This document shows positions 1-7,161 of a stretch of DNA of 10,475 nucleotides, piece by piece. The notes under the pieces are model-generated. The model was not told where the DNA came from. It was given only the letters and a program-made list of their open reading frames with translations, and made no database searches. The stretch is from JALONO01 sp038209965. GTDB taxonomy: Bacteria > Bacteroidota > Bacteroidia > Cytophagales > Thermoflexibacteraceae. A program made the translations under genes and the position numbers. The stretch covers positions 1-10,475 of the forward strand of contig JBBQXF010000146.1 of NCBI GenBank assembly GCA_038209965.1, in the 5' to 3' direction. Position 1 is the stretch's first letter, and every line of letters begins with the position of its first letter.

Positions 1-1539
1 GAATATGAACGGGTCCAAGCGCGCTTTGGCATGTTGGGCTACATCCGCCACCAGTCGTTCATCATGTACCGGGGCATGGATTTAAGCCAAATTGACAACA
101 TTGGTGTAGAATATTTTTCCAACACAACGGGCGGGGAAATGGAAATCCGGCTCGACAAGCCCGATGGCCCACTGCTGGGCATAGCCATTCTGCCTGTTAC
201 CGACCCAAAGGGATCGATGTGGAGCAAAGACACCAAATGGAAAATCATCAGCACTAAAATTGCGCCCCAAACTGGCCAGCATGATGTGTATTTTGTGTTC
301 AAATGTGAAAAAACCAAGTACAACACCGACATGCGCAATGACAGTGGCGATGAATTTTCGGGTCCCTATCAGATCAAAGATTTCTACTTGAACCCAACCG
401 GCCGGGCGTGGCCCCAATTGGACAAGCAGTTGGTGGGCCTGAAAGATTCACTGGCCAAGTTTATGGCCATCACCACGCCGATCCTGCGCGAGCTGCCCGC
501 TGGGCGCGAGCGAACTACCAAGATGTTTGTCCGGGGCAACTGGATGGTGCCGGGCACGGCGGTCAAACCCGATGTGCCCCGATCGCTCGGGGGACTCAAA
601 GGCCGCCCCGCCAACCGGTTGGGCTTGGCCCAATGGATGCACAGCCCCGAAAATCCCCTCACAGCCCGGGTGCTGGTCAACCGTTTTTGGGAACAACTCT
701 TCGGTGTTGGCTTGGTCGAGACCTTGGAAGATCTGGGCTCACAAGGGGCGAAACCCTCTCACCCTGAACTATTGGACTGGCTGGCCGTCCAGTTGCGGGA
801 CGAATACAAGTGGAGCATGAAACGCCTGTTGAAGCAAATCGTGTTGTCGGCCACCTATCAGCAATCGGCAGTGGCCACCCCCGAGGCGCTGGAGCGGGAT
901 CCGGCCAACCACTACCTGTCGCACGCCCCCCGGGTACGGATGAGCGCCGAGCAACTCCGCGACCAATCACTGGCCGTGAGTGGGCTGTTGAGCCACAAAA
1001 TGTATGGCCCCAGTGTCATGCCACCGCAGCCCGAAGGCGTTTGGCAGGTGGTGTACAGCGGAGCGGCCTGGAAAACCAGCCAAGGCGAAGACCGCTACCG
1101 CCGCGCCCTTTACACTTACTGGCGGCGGAGCAGTCCCTACCCTTCGCTCCTCGCGTATGATGCGCCCAGCCGGGAGTATTGCGTGAGCCGGCGGATCCGC
1201 ACCAATACCCCGCTGCAAGCGTTGGTCAGCCTCAACGATACGGTCAGTTTGGAAAATGCCCGTTTCTTGGCCAAGCGGGCCATTCAAGCCGTGCCCGGTG
1301 GCGAGGTAAAAGCGGTGATCGAGCGTGCCTACGAAATCGCCATGATCCGCCAACCAGCCCCACAGTCGGTCGCTGCCCTGCAAAAGTTGTATCAAAAATC
1401 AATAGCAGATTTCAGCAAAAACCCAGAGGGAGCTGCCGAATTAAGCGGCCAAGCCAAAGAAAAAGCCGTGGAACTGGCCGCTTATACCTTGGTGTGCAAC
1501 GCTATAATGAACCTCGATGCGTTTGTAGTGAAAGATTGA
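1..1539 (+). CDS. PSD1 (DUF1553) domain protein with CBM6-like segment, 5'-truncated
   Basis: The reading frame is open to the left edge, so the gene starts outside the window; 512 C-terminal residues are visible. Visible residues about 33-105 look like a CBM6-type beta-sandwich (VEYFSNTTGGEMEIRL, then WKIIST, then HDVYFVFKC). From about residue 162 a PSD1/DUF1553 domain follows, with hallmark stretches RVLVNRFWEQLFGVGLVET, GAKPSHPELLDWLA, YWRRSSPYPSLLAYDAPSRE and RIRTNTPLQALVSLND. In this family the missing N-terminus usually carries a PSCyt1 cytochrome-like domain and PSCyt2/DUF1549; that is family knowledge, not seen here. Such proteins are abundant in Planctomycetes and also occur in Bacteroidota. 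They are probably exported and often paired with a DUF1501 protein, which is not found downstream here. The molecular function is not established; a role in polysaccharide use is an inference from the CBM-like part. Family assignment is firm. Confidence -1.
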   Translation, partial: EYERVQARFGMLGYIRHQSFIMYRGMDLSQIDNIGVEYFSNTTGGEMEIRLDKPDGPLLGIAILPVTDPKGSMWSKDTKWKIISTKIAPQTGQHDVYFVFKCEKTKYNTDMRNDSGDEFSGPYQIKDFYLNPTGRAWPQLDKQLVGLKDSLAKFMAITTPILRELPAGRERTTKMFVRGNWMVPGTAVKPDVPRSLGGLKGRPANRLGLAQWMHSPENPLTARVLVNRFWEQLFGVGLVETLEDLGSQGAKPSHPELLDWLAVQLRDEYKWSMKRLLKQIVLSATYQQSAVATPEALERDPANHYLSHAPRVRMSAEQLRDQSLAVSGLLSHKMYGPSVMPPQPEGVWQVVYSGAAWKTSQGEDRYRRALYTYWRRSSPYPSLLAYDAPSREYCVSRRIRTNTPLQALVSLNDTVSLENARFLAKRAIQAVPGGEVKAVIERAYEIAMIRQPAPQSVAALQKLYQKSIADFSKNPEGAAELSGQAKEKAVELAAYTLVCNAIMNLDAFVVKD

Positions 1540-1676
1540 CAGAAATTTAGCCCGCTTGTAGTGGTTTGACCCGCGTGGGCCAATTTGCGAAGTGGCGCAT
1601 TTTTATCAACTACTTTCATCTCACTTTGCCGACATTCCACCAGCAAAAATAAACTATTCAAGTCCTATTTTCAATT

Positions 1677-1697
1677 GTTGGAAACCTGCTTTCCAAC
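1677..1697 (+). promoter_or_regulatory. perfect 8-bp hairpin in the leader of the SpmAB gene
   Basis: GTTGGAAA (1677-1684) and TTTCCAAC (1690-1697) are perfect reverse complements around a 5-nt loop. The hairpin ends 18 bp before the ATG at 1716. No T-run follows, so it is not a classical intrinsic terminator for the upstream gene. It could be an operator or a 5'UTR structure. The rest of the 1540-1715 gap shows no convincing promoter or gene. Confidence -1.
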
Positions 1698-1715
1698 CCG
1701 TTTTACCCCGTCCTT

Positions 1716-2951
1716 ATGGCCCTCAACTACCTCTGGATTGCCTTTTTTCTGATTGCTTTTGTCATTGCCCTGTTTAAACTCATTGTCTTGGGCGACACCG
1801 AGGTGTTCCAGAAAATAATGGCCAATACTTTTGATACTTCAAAAACCGCCTTTGAAATTTCACTTGGGCTTACCGGCGTAATGACCCTCTGGCTGGGCCT
1901 AATGCGCATTGGCGAAAAAGGCGGGGCCGTCAATATTTTGGCCAAAGTGGTCGGTCCGTTTTTTAACCGGCTCTTTCCCGAGCTGCCCAAGAACCACCCG
2001 GTTATCGGTTCCATCTTGATGAATTTTTCAGCCAATATGCTCGGGCTGGACAATGCCGCCACCCCGCTGGGCCTCAAGGCCATGCGCGAAATGCAGGACC
2101 TGAACCCCCAGCCCGAAACCGCCTCCAACGCCCAGATCATGTTCTTGGTGCTCAACACCTCGGGCCTCACCATCATCCCGATCAGCATCATGGTTTATCG
2201 GGCGCAAGGCGGAGCTGCCGATCCCTCCGATGTGTTTTTACCCATTTTACTCACCACTTTCTTCTCCACCCTGATCGGACTGGTAGCGGTGGCTATTTAT
2301 CAGAAAATCAACTTATTGGACAAGGTAATCTTGGCCTATCTGGGTACGGTGGTGGCTGCGGTGGCTGGGCTGATGTGGTATTTCTCGACCCTGCCCCAAG
2401 AGCAAATCAGCCTCATCTCATCAGTGGCCAGCAATGTTATCCTGTTCAGCATCATCATCGCCTTCATTACTTTGGCCCTGATCAACAAAGTCAATGTGTA
2501 TGAAGCCTTTATCGAGGGAGCCAAGGATGGTTTTGGCGTGGCCGTCGGGATTATTCCCTATTTGGTGGCCATGTTGGTGGCCATTGGCGTATTCCGTACT
2601 GCTGGGGCCATGGATGTGCTCGTTGAAGCCATCGGCTGGCTGTTCCGGGCCTTGGGCATCAATGCCGATTTTGTGCCCGCCCTGCCCACCGCATTGATGA
2701 AACCCCTGAGCGGCAGCGGGGCGCGGGGCATGATGCTCGACGCGATGAAAACTTATGGGGCCGATTCCTTTGTGGGCCGCCTTTCGTGCGTGATCCAAGG
2801 CTCTACCGAAACCACTTTTTATGTTTTGGCGGTTTATTTCGGTTCGGTGGGCATCAAGCGCACCCGCTATGCCCTCACCTGCGGTCTTTTAGCCGATCTG
2901 GCCGGGGTGATTGCCGCCATTTTCTTGACCTATTTCTTCTTTGGCAATTGA
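1716..2951 (+). CDS. fused SpmA/SpmB family membrane protein (nucleoside-recognition Gate domains)
   Basis: This 411-residue integral membrane protein joins a SpmA-like half (about 1-200) to a SpmB-like half (about 240-411). Signatures include NMLGLDNAATPLGLKAM (107-123) in the first Gate-type domain, KPLSGSGARGMM (329-340), and GSTETTFYVLAVYFGSVGIKRTRYAL (362-387) in the second. Hydrophobic segments occur at about 5-25, 47-63, 142-161, 174-195, 205-221, 238-256, 274-294 and 389-409. In Bacillus, spmA and spmB are separate genes for spore-core dehydration; the single-chain fusion is, from general knowledge, usual in non-sporulating Bacteroidota, where its substrate is unknown. The ATG at 1716 fits because the signal-anchor-like segment begins directly after it; there is no Shine-Dalgarno. 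It stands alone, with 176 bp before it and 102 bp after it. Confidence -1.
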   Translation: MALNYLWIAFFLIAFVIALFKLIVLGDTEVFQKIMANTFDTSKTAFEISLGLTGVMTLWLGLMRIGEKGGAVNILAKVVGPFFNRLFPELPKNHPVIGSILMNFSANMLGLDNAATPLGLKAMREMQDLNPQPETASNAQIMFLVLNTSGLTIIPISIMVYRAQGGAADPSDVFLPILLTTFFSTLIGLVAVAIYQKINLLDKVILAYLGTVVAAVAGLMWYFSTLPQEQISLISSVASNVILFSIIIAFITLALINKVNVYEAFIEGAKDGFGVAVGIIPYLVAMLVAIGVFRTAGAMDVLVEAIGWLFRALGINADFVPALPTALMKPLSGSGARGMMLDAMKTYGADSFVGRLSCVIQGSTETTFYVLAVYFGSVGIKRTRYALTCGLLADLAGVIAAIFLTYFFFGN

Positions 2952-3000
2952 TTTCTGGCGACCATCAGTCCAAATCGTCAGCCCCCCGATCGGGAGCATG

Positions 3001-3031
3001 TTAGTTTTAAAGCGGTATAATCATAGCTTTG
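3001..3031 (+). promoter_or_regulatory. putative promoter of the methyltransferase gene
   Basis: TAGCTTTG at 3024-3031 matches the Bacteroidota -7 consensus TAnnTTTG, and ends 22 bp before the ATG at 3054. TTAG at 3001-3004 is a weak -33 counterpart at 19-bp spacing. A perfect TATAAT also lies at 3016-3021 but has no good -35 hexamer upstream. Supported only by consensus match. Confidence -1.
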
Positions 3032-3053
3032 TGCCGATTGACCATTTGTATCA

Positions 3054-3992
3054 ATGACTAGAATTTCCACTTTTCAGCAATTGCTGCACCAGACCGAGGC
3101 CAAGCCCCAAGTACTGTTTACCAACGATATTCTTACCGGGTTTTCGGGCCAAAAGATGATCGCGGCCTTGCAAGGCTTGACCGCCAAATTTGCCCATTCC
3201 GAAGATTATTGTTACCTCGAAATTGGCGTTTTTCAAGGGCTGACCCTGCTCTCCGTGGCCGGGGCCAATCCCGGATTCCCTTGCTACGGCATTGACAACT
3301 TTCAGGCCCATGATCCCGAAAAAAAGAACCTGAACATCTTTGCCCAGCGCAAACAAGCCTTGGGCCTCACCAATGCCCACTTGCTCAACATGGACTATGA
3401 GGACGCACTGGAAAACCTGGGCGCACACATTGGCCAACGCAAAGTGGGCGTTCTCTTCATCGATGGCCCCCACGATTACCGGAGCCAACTGATGTGCCTC
3501 CTTTTGGCCATGCCCCACTTGGCCGACGACGCGGTGATCATCGTGGACGATTCCAATTACTTGCAAGTCCGCCAGGCCAACCGTGATTTTCTGGTCGCGC
3601 ACCCTGAATACAAGCTCCTGTTCGAGGCTTACACCCCCCGACACCCCAACAATATGACCACCGCCCAAACCACGGCGGCCCGCGAAGGCTGGTGGGATGG
3701 GGTCAATATCATCGTGCGGGACCCCGCCAACCAACTACCGGCCATGTTCCCCACTACCCGCCGCAACCGGGTTTTGTTTGAAAACGACCATTTTATCCAC
3801 GCCTCGCGCTTGGGGGCCATTGCCCCGCAGGTGCTGGTGGCGGCCACGCTGCTGTTCACGGGCCGGCTGGGCCGGGGGATCAAAAACCTCCAGAAAGCCT
3901 ATCAGGCCCACCAACAAAACCCCTTCCCCGGCGAATTTGACGATACCAATATTTTCCCGGAAGGATTGCCCCCGAGCCGCTTAAATGCGTAG
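3054..3992 (+). CDS. class I SAM-dependent methyltransferase, Methyltransf_24 type
   Basis: A 312-residue soluble protein with a Rossmann-type methyltransferase core. Motif I is YLEIGVFQG (54-62), the glycine-rich SAM-binding loop. GIDNF (79-83) supplies the acidic residue expected to contact the ribose. Next come FIDGPHDY (135-142) and IVDDSNY (163-169), the Asp/His pattern of the Methyltransf_24/TylF-like group, where acidic residues can bind a metal. The substrate cannot be read from the sequence; relatives act on sugars, cephalosporins or small O-nucleophiles and often sit in glycan or natural-product loci. About 100 residues past the core (from about 215) resemble no domain I recognise. 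It has its own putative promoter and is bounded downstream by a strong terminator, so it is probably monocistronic. The start ATG at 3054 is the first one after the promoter-like box. Confidence -1.
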   Translation: MTRISTFQQLLHQTEAKPQVLFTNDILTGFSGQKMIAALQGLTAKFAHSEDYCYLEIGVFQGLTLLSVAGANPGFPCYGIDNFQAHDPEKKNLNIFAQRKQALGLTNAHLLNMDYEDALENLGAHIGQRKVGVLFIDGPHDYRSQLMCLLLAMPHLADDAVIIVDDSNYLQVRQANRDFLVAHPEYKLLFEAYTPRHPNNMTTAQTTAAREGWWDGVNIIVRDPANQLPAMFPTTRRNRVLFENDHFIHASRLGAIAPQVLVAATLLFTGRLGRGIKNLQKAYQAHQQNPFPGEFDDTNIFPEGLPPSRLNA

Positions 3993-4081
3993 TAAAAGCT
4001 TGCTTGACGATACCGTTTGGCCTCCCAAACCTTGATCAGAACCGCCAACAAGCCTTTGGCCGCTGGCAGGCACACCGTTAC

Positions 4082-4122
4082 AAAAAAAGCCCCCTTGATC
4101 CGGCCAGATCAGGGGAGCTTTT
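4082..4122. terminator. bidirectional intrinsic terminator between convergent genes
   Basis: The left arm 4087-4100 (AAGCCCCCTTGATC) pairs with the right arm 4107-4120 (GATCAGGGGAGCTT) over 14 positions, with one mismatch and one G-T pair, around loop CGGCCA. The minus strand continues into T7 (A-run 4082-4088) and the plus strand into T4. It starts 18 bp past the stop of the minus-strand adaptor gene and about 90 bp past the methyltransferase stop, so it can end both transcripts, best on the minus strand. Confidence -1.
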
Positions 4123-4139
4123 CAATGATACCACCAAGG

Positions 4140-5321
4140 CTATTTTTTTTCCTTCTGTTTGGCATCGGGAATCTTGATTTTGTCGACCTTGGTCAAGCCC
4201 GACAACACCTCGATATTGATCCCATCAGAAATGCCCGTCTTGATCAATTTCTTGGCGAACACTTGGGTTTTGCTGGTTTCCACCTCTACATAAACACTGT
4301 CTTTTTGGCCAAACTGCAATGTGCTTTCCTTGATGGCCATTACATTGTCTTTGGTGTCCAGCACAATATCAGCATTGGCACTGTAGCCCGCCCGCACGTA
4401 GTCGCCGGGTTGCAGGAGCACCTTGGCCCGGATTTCAAACTTGACCGCGCCCTCTTCTGTCTTGCCCTTGGGCGAGATATATTCCAAAGTAGCCTTAAAC
4501 ACTTTGTTGGGCAAGGCCCCAATGGTCAGGCTCAGTTCCATGCCCTCGTGGAGCTTGCCCACTTCGGATTCATCAATTTTTCCTTCAAAAATCAGGCTTT
4601 TCATATCGGCCACTGTGGCCAAAGTAGTGCCTTCGTTGAAGTTGTTGCGCTCAATGACCGAGCCGCCCACTTTCACGGGCACGTCCAGCACAATGCCATC
4701 GGCGGTGGCATAAATCTCGTTGGCGATGCGGCCCGAGTTTTGCAAAACGCTCTGTTTTAAAATGGCCAACTCCCGTTCAGAAGCTTCCAGTGACTCTTTG
4801 CGGATATTGAAATCAAGCACAAAGCGGTTGAACTCTTGTTGGGAAATGGCTTTTTGGGCCAAGCGTTTCTCTTGGCGCTCTTTTTCAATCTTGGCATTCT
4901 CAAAATTGACGCGGGCAGTTTGCATTTGATTCTCTCCACTGTTGATCGTCCGCATGTCATTGTTCTTGCCCGCCAAGTTCTGCACAATCCTAATTTTGGC
5001 AATCACTTGCCCTGCCCTCACTGGCTGGCCGGCTTCCACATACAGGGCCTCGATCACCCCAGAAACCTGAGGCTTGATCTGTACTTCACGGCGTGGGATA
5101 ATGGCCCCAGTCGCCACGGTTTTCTTGACAATGTTGGTCATAAAGGGCGACTCGGTTTTGTAGGTCACCGTTGGGGCACTAGACTTGTTGATAAAATAAT
5201 AAACAATCCAGACCAAGCTGGCCACCAAGCCCGCAATTAGCAAAAAAACTAAAATCTTTTTAATGATGCCTGAAGCGTTCATCGTTTTGTTCTCATTTAA
5301 AACCAGCGTCTGTGTATTCAT
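4140..5321 (-). CDS. HlyD/MacA-type periplasmic adaptor (membrane fusion) protein
   Basis: A 393-residue adaptor that in this family links an inner-membrane pump (ABC or RND) to a TolC-like outer-membrane channel. Visible order: short cytoplasmic N-terminus; one membrane anchor (about 20-44, rich in I/L/V); first lipoyl half with VSGVIEALYVEAGQPVRAGQVIAKI (86-110); alpha-hairpin or coiled coil (about 130-195) rich in K/E/Q; second lipoyl half ATADGIVLDVPVKVGGSV (205-222); beta-barrel (about 240-325); and a membrane-proximal domain running to a lysine-rich tail. Length is normal. The start at 5321 is the longest; M14 (codon 5280-5282) would also leave the anchor intact. A terminator lies directly downstream and no pump or TolC gene adjoins it, so it appears to be a single-gene unit. 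The cargo cannot be inferred. Confidence -1.
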   Translation of the reverse strand: MNTQTLVLNENKTMNASGIIKKILVFLLIAGLVASLVWIVYYFINKSSAPTVTYKTESPFMTNIVKKTVATGAIIPRREVQIKPQVSGVIEALYVEAGQPVRAGQVIAKIRIVQNLAGKNNDMRTINSGENQMQTARVNFENAKIEKERQEKRLAQKAISQQEFNRFVLDFNIRKESLEASERELAILKQSVLQNSGRIANEIYATADGIVLDVPVKVGGSVIERNNFNEGTTLATVADMKSLIFEGKIDESEVGKLHEGMELSLTIGALPNKVFKATLEYISPKGKTEEGAVKFEIRAKVLLQPGDYVRAGYSANADIVLDTKDNVMAIKESTLQFGQKDSVYVEVETSKTQVFAKKLIKTGISDGINIEVLSGLTKVDKIKIPDAKQKEKK

Positions 5322-5379
5322 GAAGGCAAAGTAATTAAGTAATTATTCGATAATACGTAGTAAAGAGGAGGATCAATGG

Positions 5380-5390
5380 GCAATAGTTGC
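5380..5390. promoter_or_regulatory. distal inverted copy of the 5551-5571 operator half
   Basis: GCAATAGTTGC at 5380-5390 contains the exact reverse complement of the right arm (CAACTATTGC, 5562-5571) of the palindrome in the downstream promoter. It is also a small dyad itself, GCAA-TAG-TTGC. It lies about 176 bp centre to centre from that palindrome and 59 bp upstream of the minus-strand adaptor start, so one regulator could contact both genes. This is inference from sequence identity only. Confidence -1.
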
Positions 5391-5481
5391 TTGGCAGTAC
5401 CCTTTTTTGGCTAGAATATGTTCCCAATAAACATACCCAATTTATATCCTGTTGATTATTAGTAGTTTACCTACCCAAAAG

Positions 5482-5507
5482 CGGACAAAAATGTCCGTTA
5501 TCGAACA
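5482..5507. promoter_or_regulatory. triple half-site operator candidate, 10-bp phased
   Basis: CGGACA (5482-5487) and TGTCCG (5492-5497) form a perfect dyad around AAAA. A third related half-site, CGAACA (5502-5507), forms a one-mismatch dyad with TGTCCG around TTAT. The three hexamers begin at 5482, 5492 and 5502, exactly one helical turn apart. The site lies in the divergent gap between the adaptor and permease genes. No T-run follows, so a binding site is likelier than a terminator. The regulator is unknown. Confidence -1.
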
Positions 5508-5546
5508 GCAAGGTGTACGCCGGGGAACAAGTCGGCTGGATTTTCC

Positions 5547-5580
5547 TTTGGCAATAATTGACAACTATTGCTTACCTTTG
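5547..5580 (+). promoter_or_regulatory. putative promoter of the metal permease-sensor gene
   Basis: TACCTTTG (5573-5580) matches the Bacteroidota -7 consensus TAnnTTTG exactly. TTTG at 5547-5550 can serve as the -33 element with a 22-bp spacer, at the loose end of the usual range. The predicted transcript would start about 25 bp before the ATG at 5613. The spacer is occupied by a 21-bp palindrome, described separately. Confidence -1.
5551..5571. promoter_or_regulatory. 21-bp near-perfect palindrome, probable operator
   Basis: GCAATAATTG (5551-5560) and CAACTATTGC (5562-5571) are reverse complements at 9 of 10 positions around a single central A. The palindrome fills the space between the -33-like and -7-like boxes, where a bound repressor would exclude RNA polymerase. 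The odd-length dyad of about 20 bp suits a dimeric regulator of DtxR/MntR or Fur size. No match to a specific known box is claimed. Confidence -1.
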
Positions 5581-5612
5581 GTGAAGCACTGGTAACTGCG
5601 CCCCACTGAAAG

Positions 5613-6902
5613 ATGGATTCCCTCGTTGATTTTTTTTCCTTTCGCAACGCCAATACCTTCTACGTGGTCTTTGGCTCGGCCATTTTGGCGGCCAGCACGG
5701 CCTTGGTCGGCACATTCTCGTTTCTCAAGAAAAAATCCTTGGCCGGCGATGCCGTCGCCCACGCCGTACTACCGGGCATCTGCTTGGCTTTCCTGCTTTC
5801 GGGCAACAAAAACCCCCTTTGGCTTATTTTGGGGGCCTTCATCAGCGGCTGGTTTGCCTTGGTTTCCATTGATTTTATCACTTCACGCACGCGTTTGAAA
5901 GAAGACACTGCCATCGGCTTGGTCATGTCGGTCTATTTTGGGGTGGGCATCGTCCTGCTCACCAGCATCCAGCACTCGGGCAACGCTGCTCAAACCGGGC
6001 TGGAAGGCTTTTTGTTCGGCAAAGCTGCTGCGCTGGTGGGCAGCGATCTGTGGACTTTCGCGGGGCTGTCAGTCCTGCTGCTGCTCACTGTCGTCCTGTT
6101 CTTCAAAGAATTGACCCTGATTTCATTTGACGAAAACTTTGCCAAAGTAATCGGTTTCCCAGTACGGCGACTGGAACTGCTGCTCACCACGCTTACCGTG
6201 CTGGCAGTGGTGGCGGGCATCCAAACCGTGGGCGTGGTGCTCACGGCGGCTATGTTGATCACACCAGCGGCAGCGGCCCGTTTCTGGACCGATCGTTTAC
6301 CCATCATGATGGGCCTGGCCGCTTTGATCGGGGCCTTTTCGGGGATTTCGGGCGCATTTGCTTCCTATTTGGCCCCAGCCATGCCCACCGGCCCGTGGAT
6401 CGTGTTGGTGGCCTCGGCCGTGGCCATTGGTTCTTTCCTCTTCGCGCCCGGCCGGGGCACAGTGGCCAAATGGCAGCGCCAACGCGCCCACCGGCGGAAG
6501 TTTGGCGAAGAAAACCTGCTGAAACTATTCTATAAGCTGGGGGAAAATGACGCGGCTTTTTTTGTTCCCCGCAGCCAAGCCGACATTTTACGGGCCAGAG
6601 CGTTCGACAGCCGCGCACTGCTCAACATTCTGGCCCGGCTCGTGGGCGAGGGCTACCTGCGACGGGAAGGGGCAGCGTGGCAGCTCACCCCTGAAGGACG
6701 GGAACGGGGACAGCGCATCACCCGGTTGCACCGCCTGTGGGAGCTGTATTTAACTGAGTACCTGCGCCTTGCCCCTGATCACGTACATGACGATGCCGAA
6801 ACGATGGAGCATATTATTACGCCCGAGATCGAGCTACAGTTGGAAAAACGCTTGAAGCACCCCCAATTTGACCCGCACCTTGCCCGGATCCCCTACGATT
6901 AG
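5613..6902 (+). CDS. ABC-3 family Mn/Fe/Zn permease fused to a DtxR/MntR-like domain
   Basis: A 429-residue two-part protein. Residues about 15-280 form an ABC-3 (MntB/ZnuB/TroC-like) permease with hydrophobic segments at about 16-36, 50-64, 68-90, 100-118, 148-165, 187-223, 230-252 and 261-278. FLKKKSLAGDAVAHAVLPG (38-56) is the family signature. Residues about 300-429 resemble DtxR/MntR: a winged-helix-like part (about 320-372, ending LTPEGRERGQRI) and a metal-binding/dimerisation part with HRLWE (373-377) and VHDDAETMEH (391-400). Aligned by eye to DtxR, H373, E377, H392, E396, E399 and H400 match the metal-ligand positions; Glu at 396, where DtxR has Cys102, resembles MntR and hints at Mn. 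Such fusions occur in Bacteroidota. Unusually, no ATPase or binding-protein gene adjoins it, so its partners must be encoded elsewhere. Confidence -1.
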   Translation: MDSLVDFFSFRNANTFYVVFGSAILAASTALVGTFSFLKKKSLAGDAVAHAVLPGICLAFLLSGNKNPLWLILGAFISGWFALVSIDFITSRTRLKEDTAIGLVMSVYFGVGIVLLTSIQHSGNAAQTGLEGFLFGKAAALVGSDLWTFAGLSVLLLLTVVLFFKELTLISFDENFAKVIGFPVRRLELLLTTLTVLAVVAGIQTVGVVLTAAMLITPAAAARFWTDRLPIMMGLAALIGAFSGISGAFASYLAPAMPTGPWIVLVASAVAIGSFLFAPGRGTVAKWQRQRAHRRKFGEENLLKLFYKLGENDAAFFVPRSQADILRARAFDSRALLNILARLVGEGYLRREGAAWQLTPEGRERGQRITRLHRLWELYLTEYLRLAPDHVHDDAETMEHIITPEIELQLEKRLKHPQFDPHLARIPYD

Positions 6903-7093
6903 CCCGGCCAACCCCGCCACTTACTTTTTTTGCTCCTCTTGTCATTATGGCGCCCCTGATCGGCTTTCTTGTTTAAGTACTAAATCATTCCAGCGGTTGC
7001 ATTATTTAAACAAAGAATACGAATTATTGAATTTACGAGCTACATCACTTGATTTTACTTTTATTATTGATTAATTATGTAGCAATTAAATTT

Positions 7094-7119
7094 TTCGCGC
7101 CGCGAACGTTCCTTTTTTT
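7094..7119 (+). terminator. weak terminator-like dyad with T-tracts
   Basis: TTCGCG (7094-7099) and CGCGAA (7101-7106) are complementary around one base, effectively a 5-bp stem with a 3-nt loop. T7 follows after a 6-nt gap (7113-7119), and another T-run starts at 7123. It is 190 bp past the permease stop and 43 bp before the small lipoprotein. The short stem and the gap before the T-run make this a tentative call. The rest of 6903-7161 is AT-rich and holds no convincing gene. Confidence -1.
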
Positions 7120-7161
7120 CTATTTTTTTACTGGCCTTTTCGCCAAAATTCCCTATCTGAA

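Noticed and set aside
1571..1582. CCCGCGTGGG as terminator of the PSD1 gene
   Set aside because: A stem of three G-C pairs and no T-run; too weak to call.
1592..1777. 61-codon frame before the SpmAB gene
   Set aside because: It overlaps the SpmAB start in another frame and shows no domain or signal.
4017..4760. 247-codon plus-strand open frame opposite the adaptor gene
   Set aside because: It is antisense to a clearly recognisable HlyD-family protein and runs through the terminator; its translation resembles no family.
5390..5412. Sigma-54 type promoter (TTGGCA followed by a T-rich stretch)
   Set aside because: The GC of the -12 element is missing; the position reads TT, so only the -24 half matches.
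7039..7083. Inverted repeat GCTACAT / ATGTAGC
   Set aside because: Only 7 bp with a 31-nt AT-rich loop; expected by chance in such sequence and not followed by a T-run.
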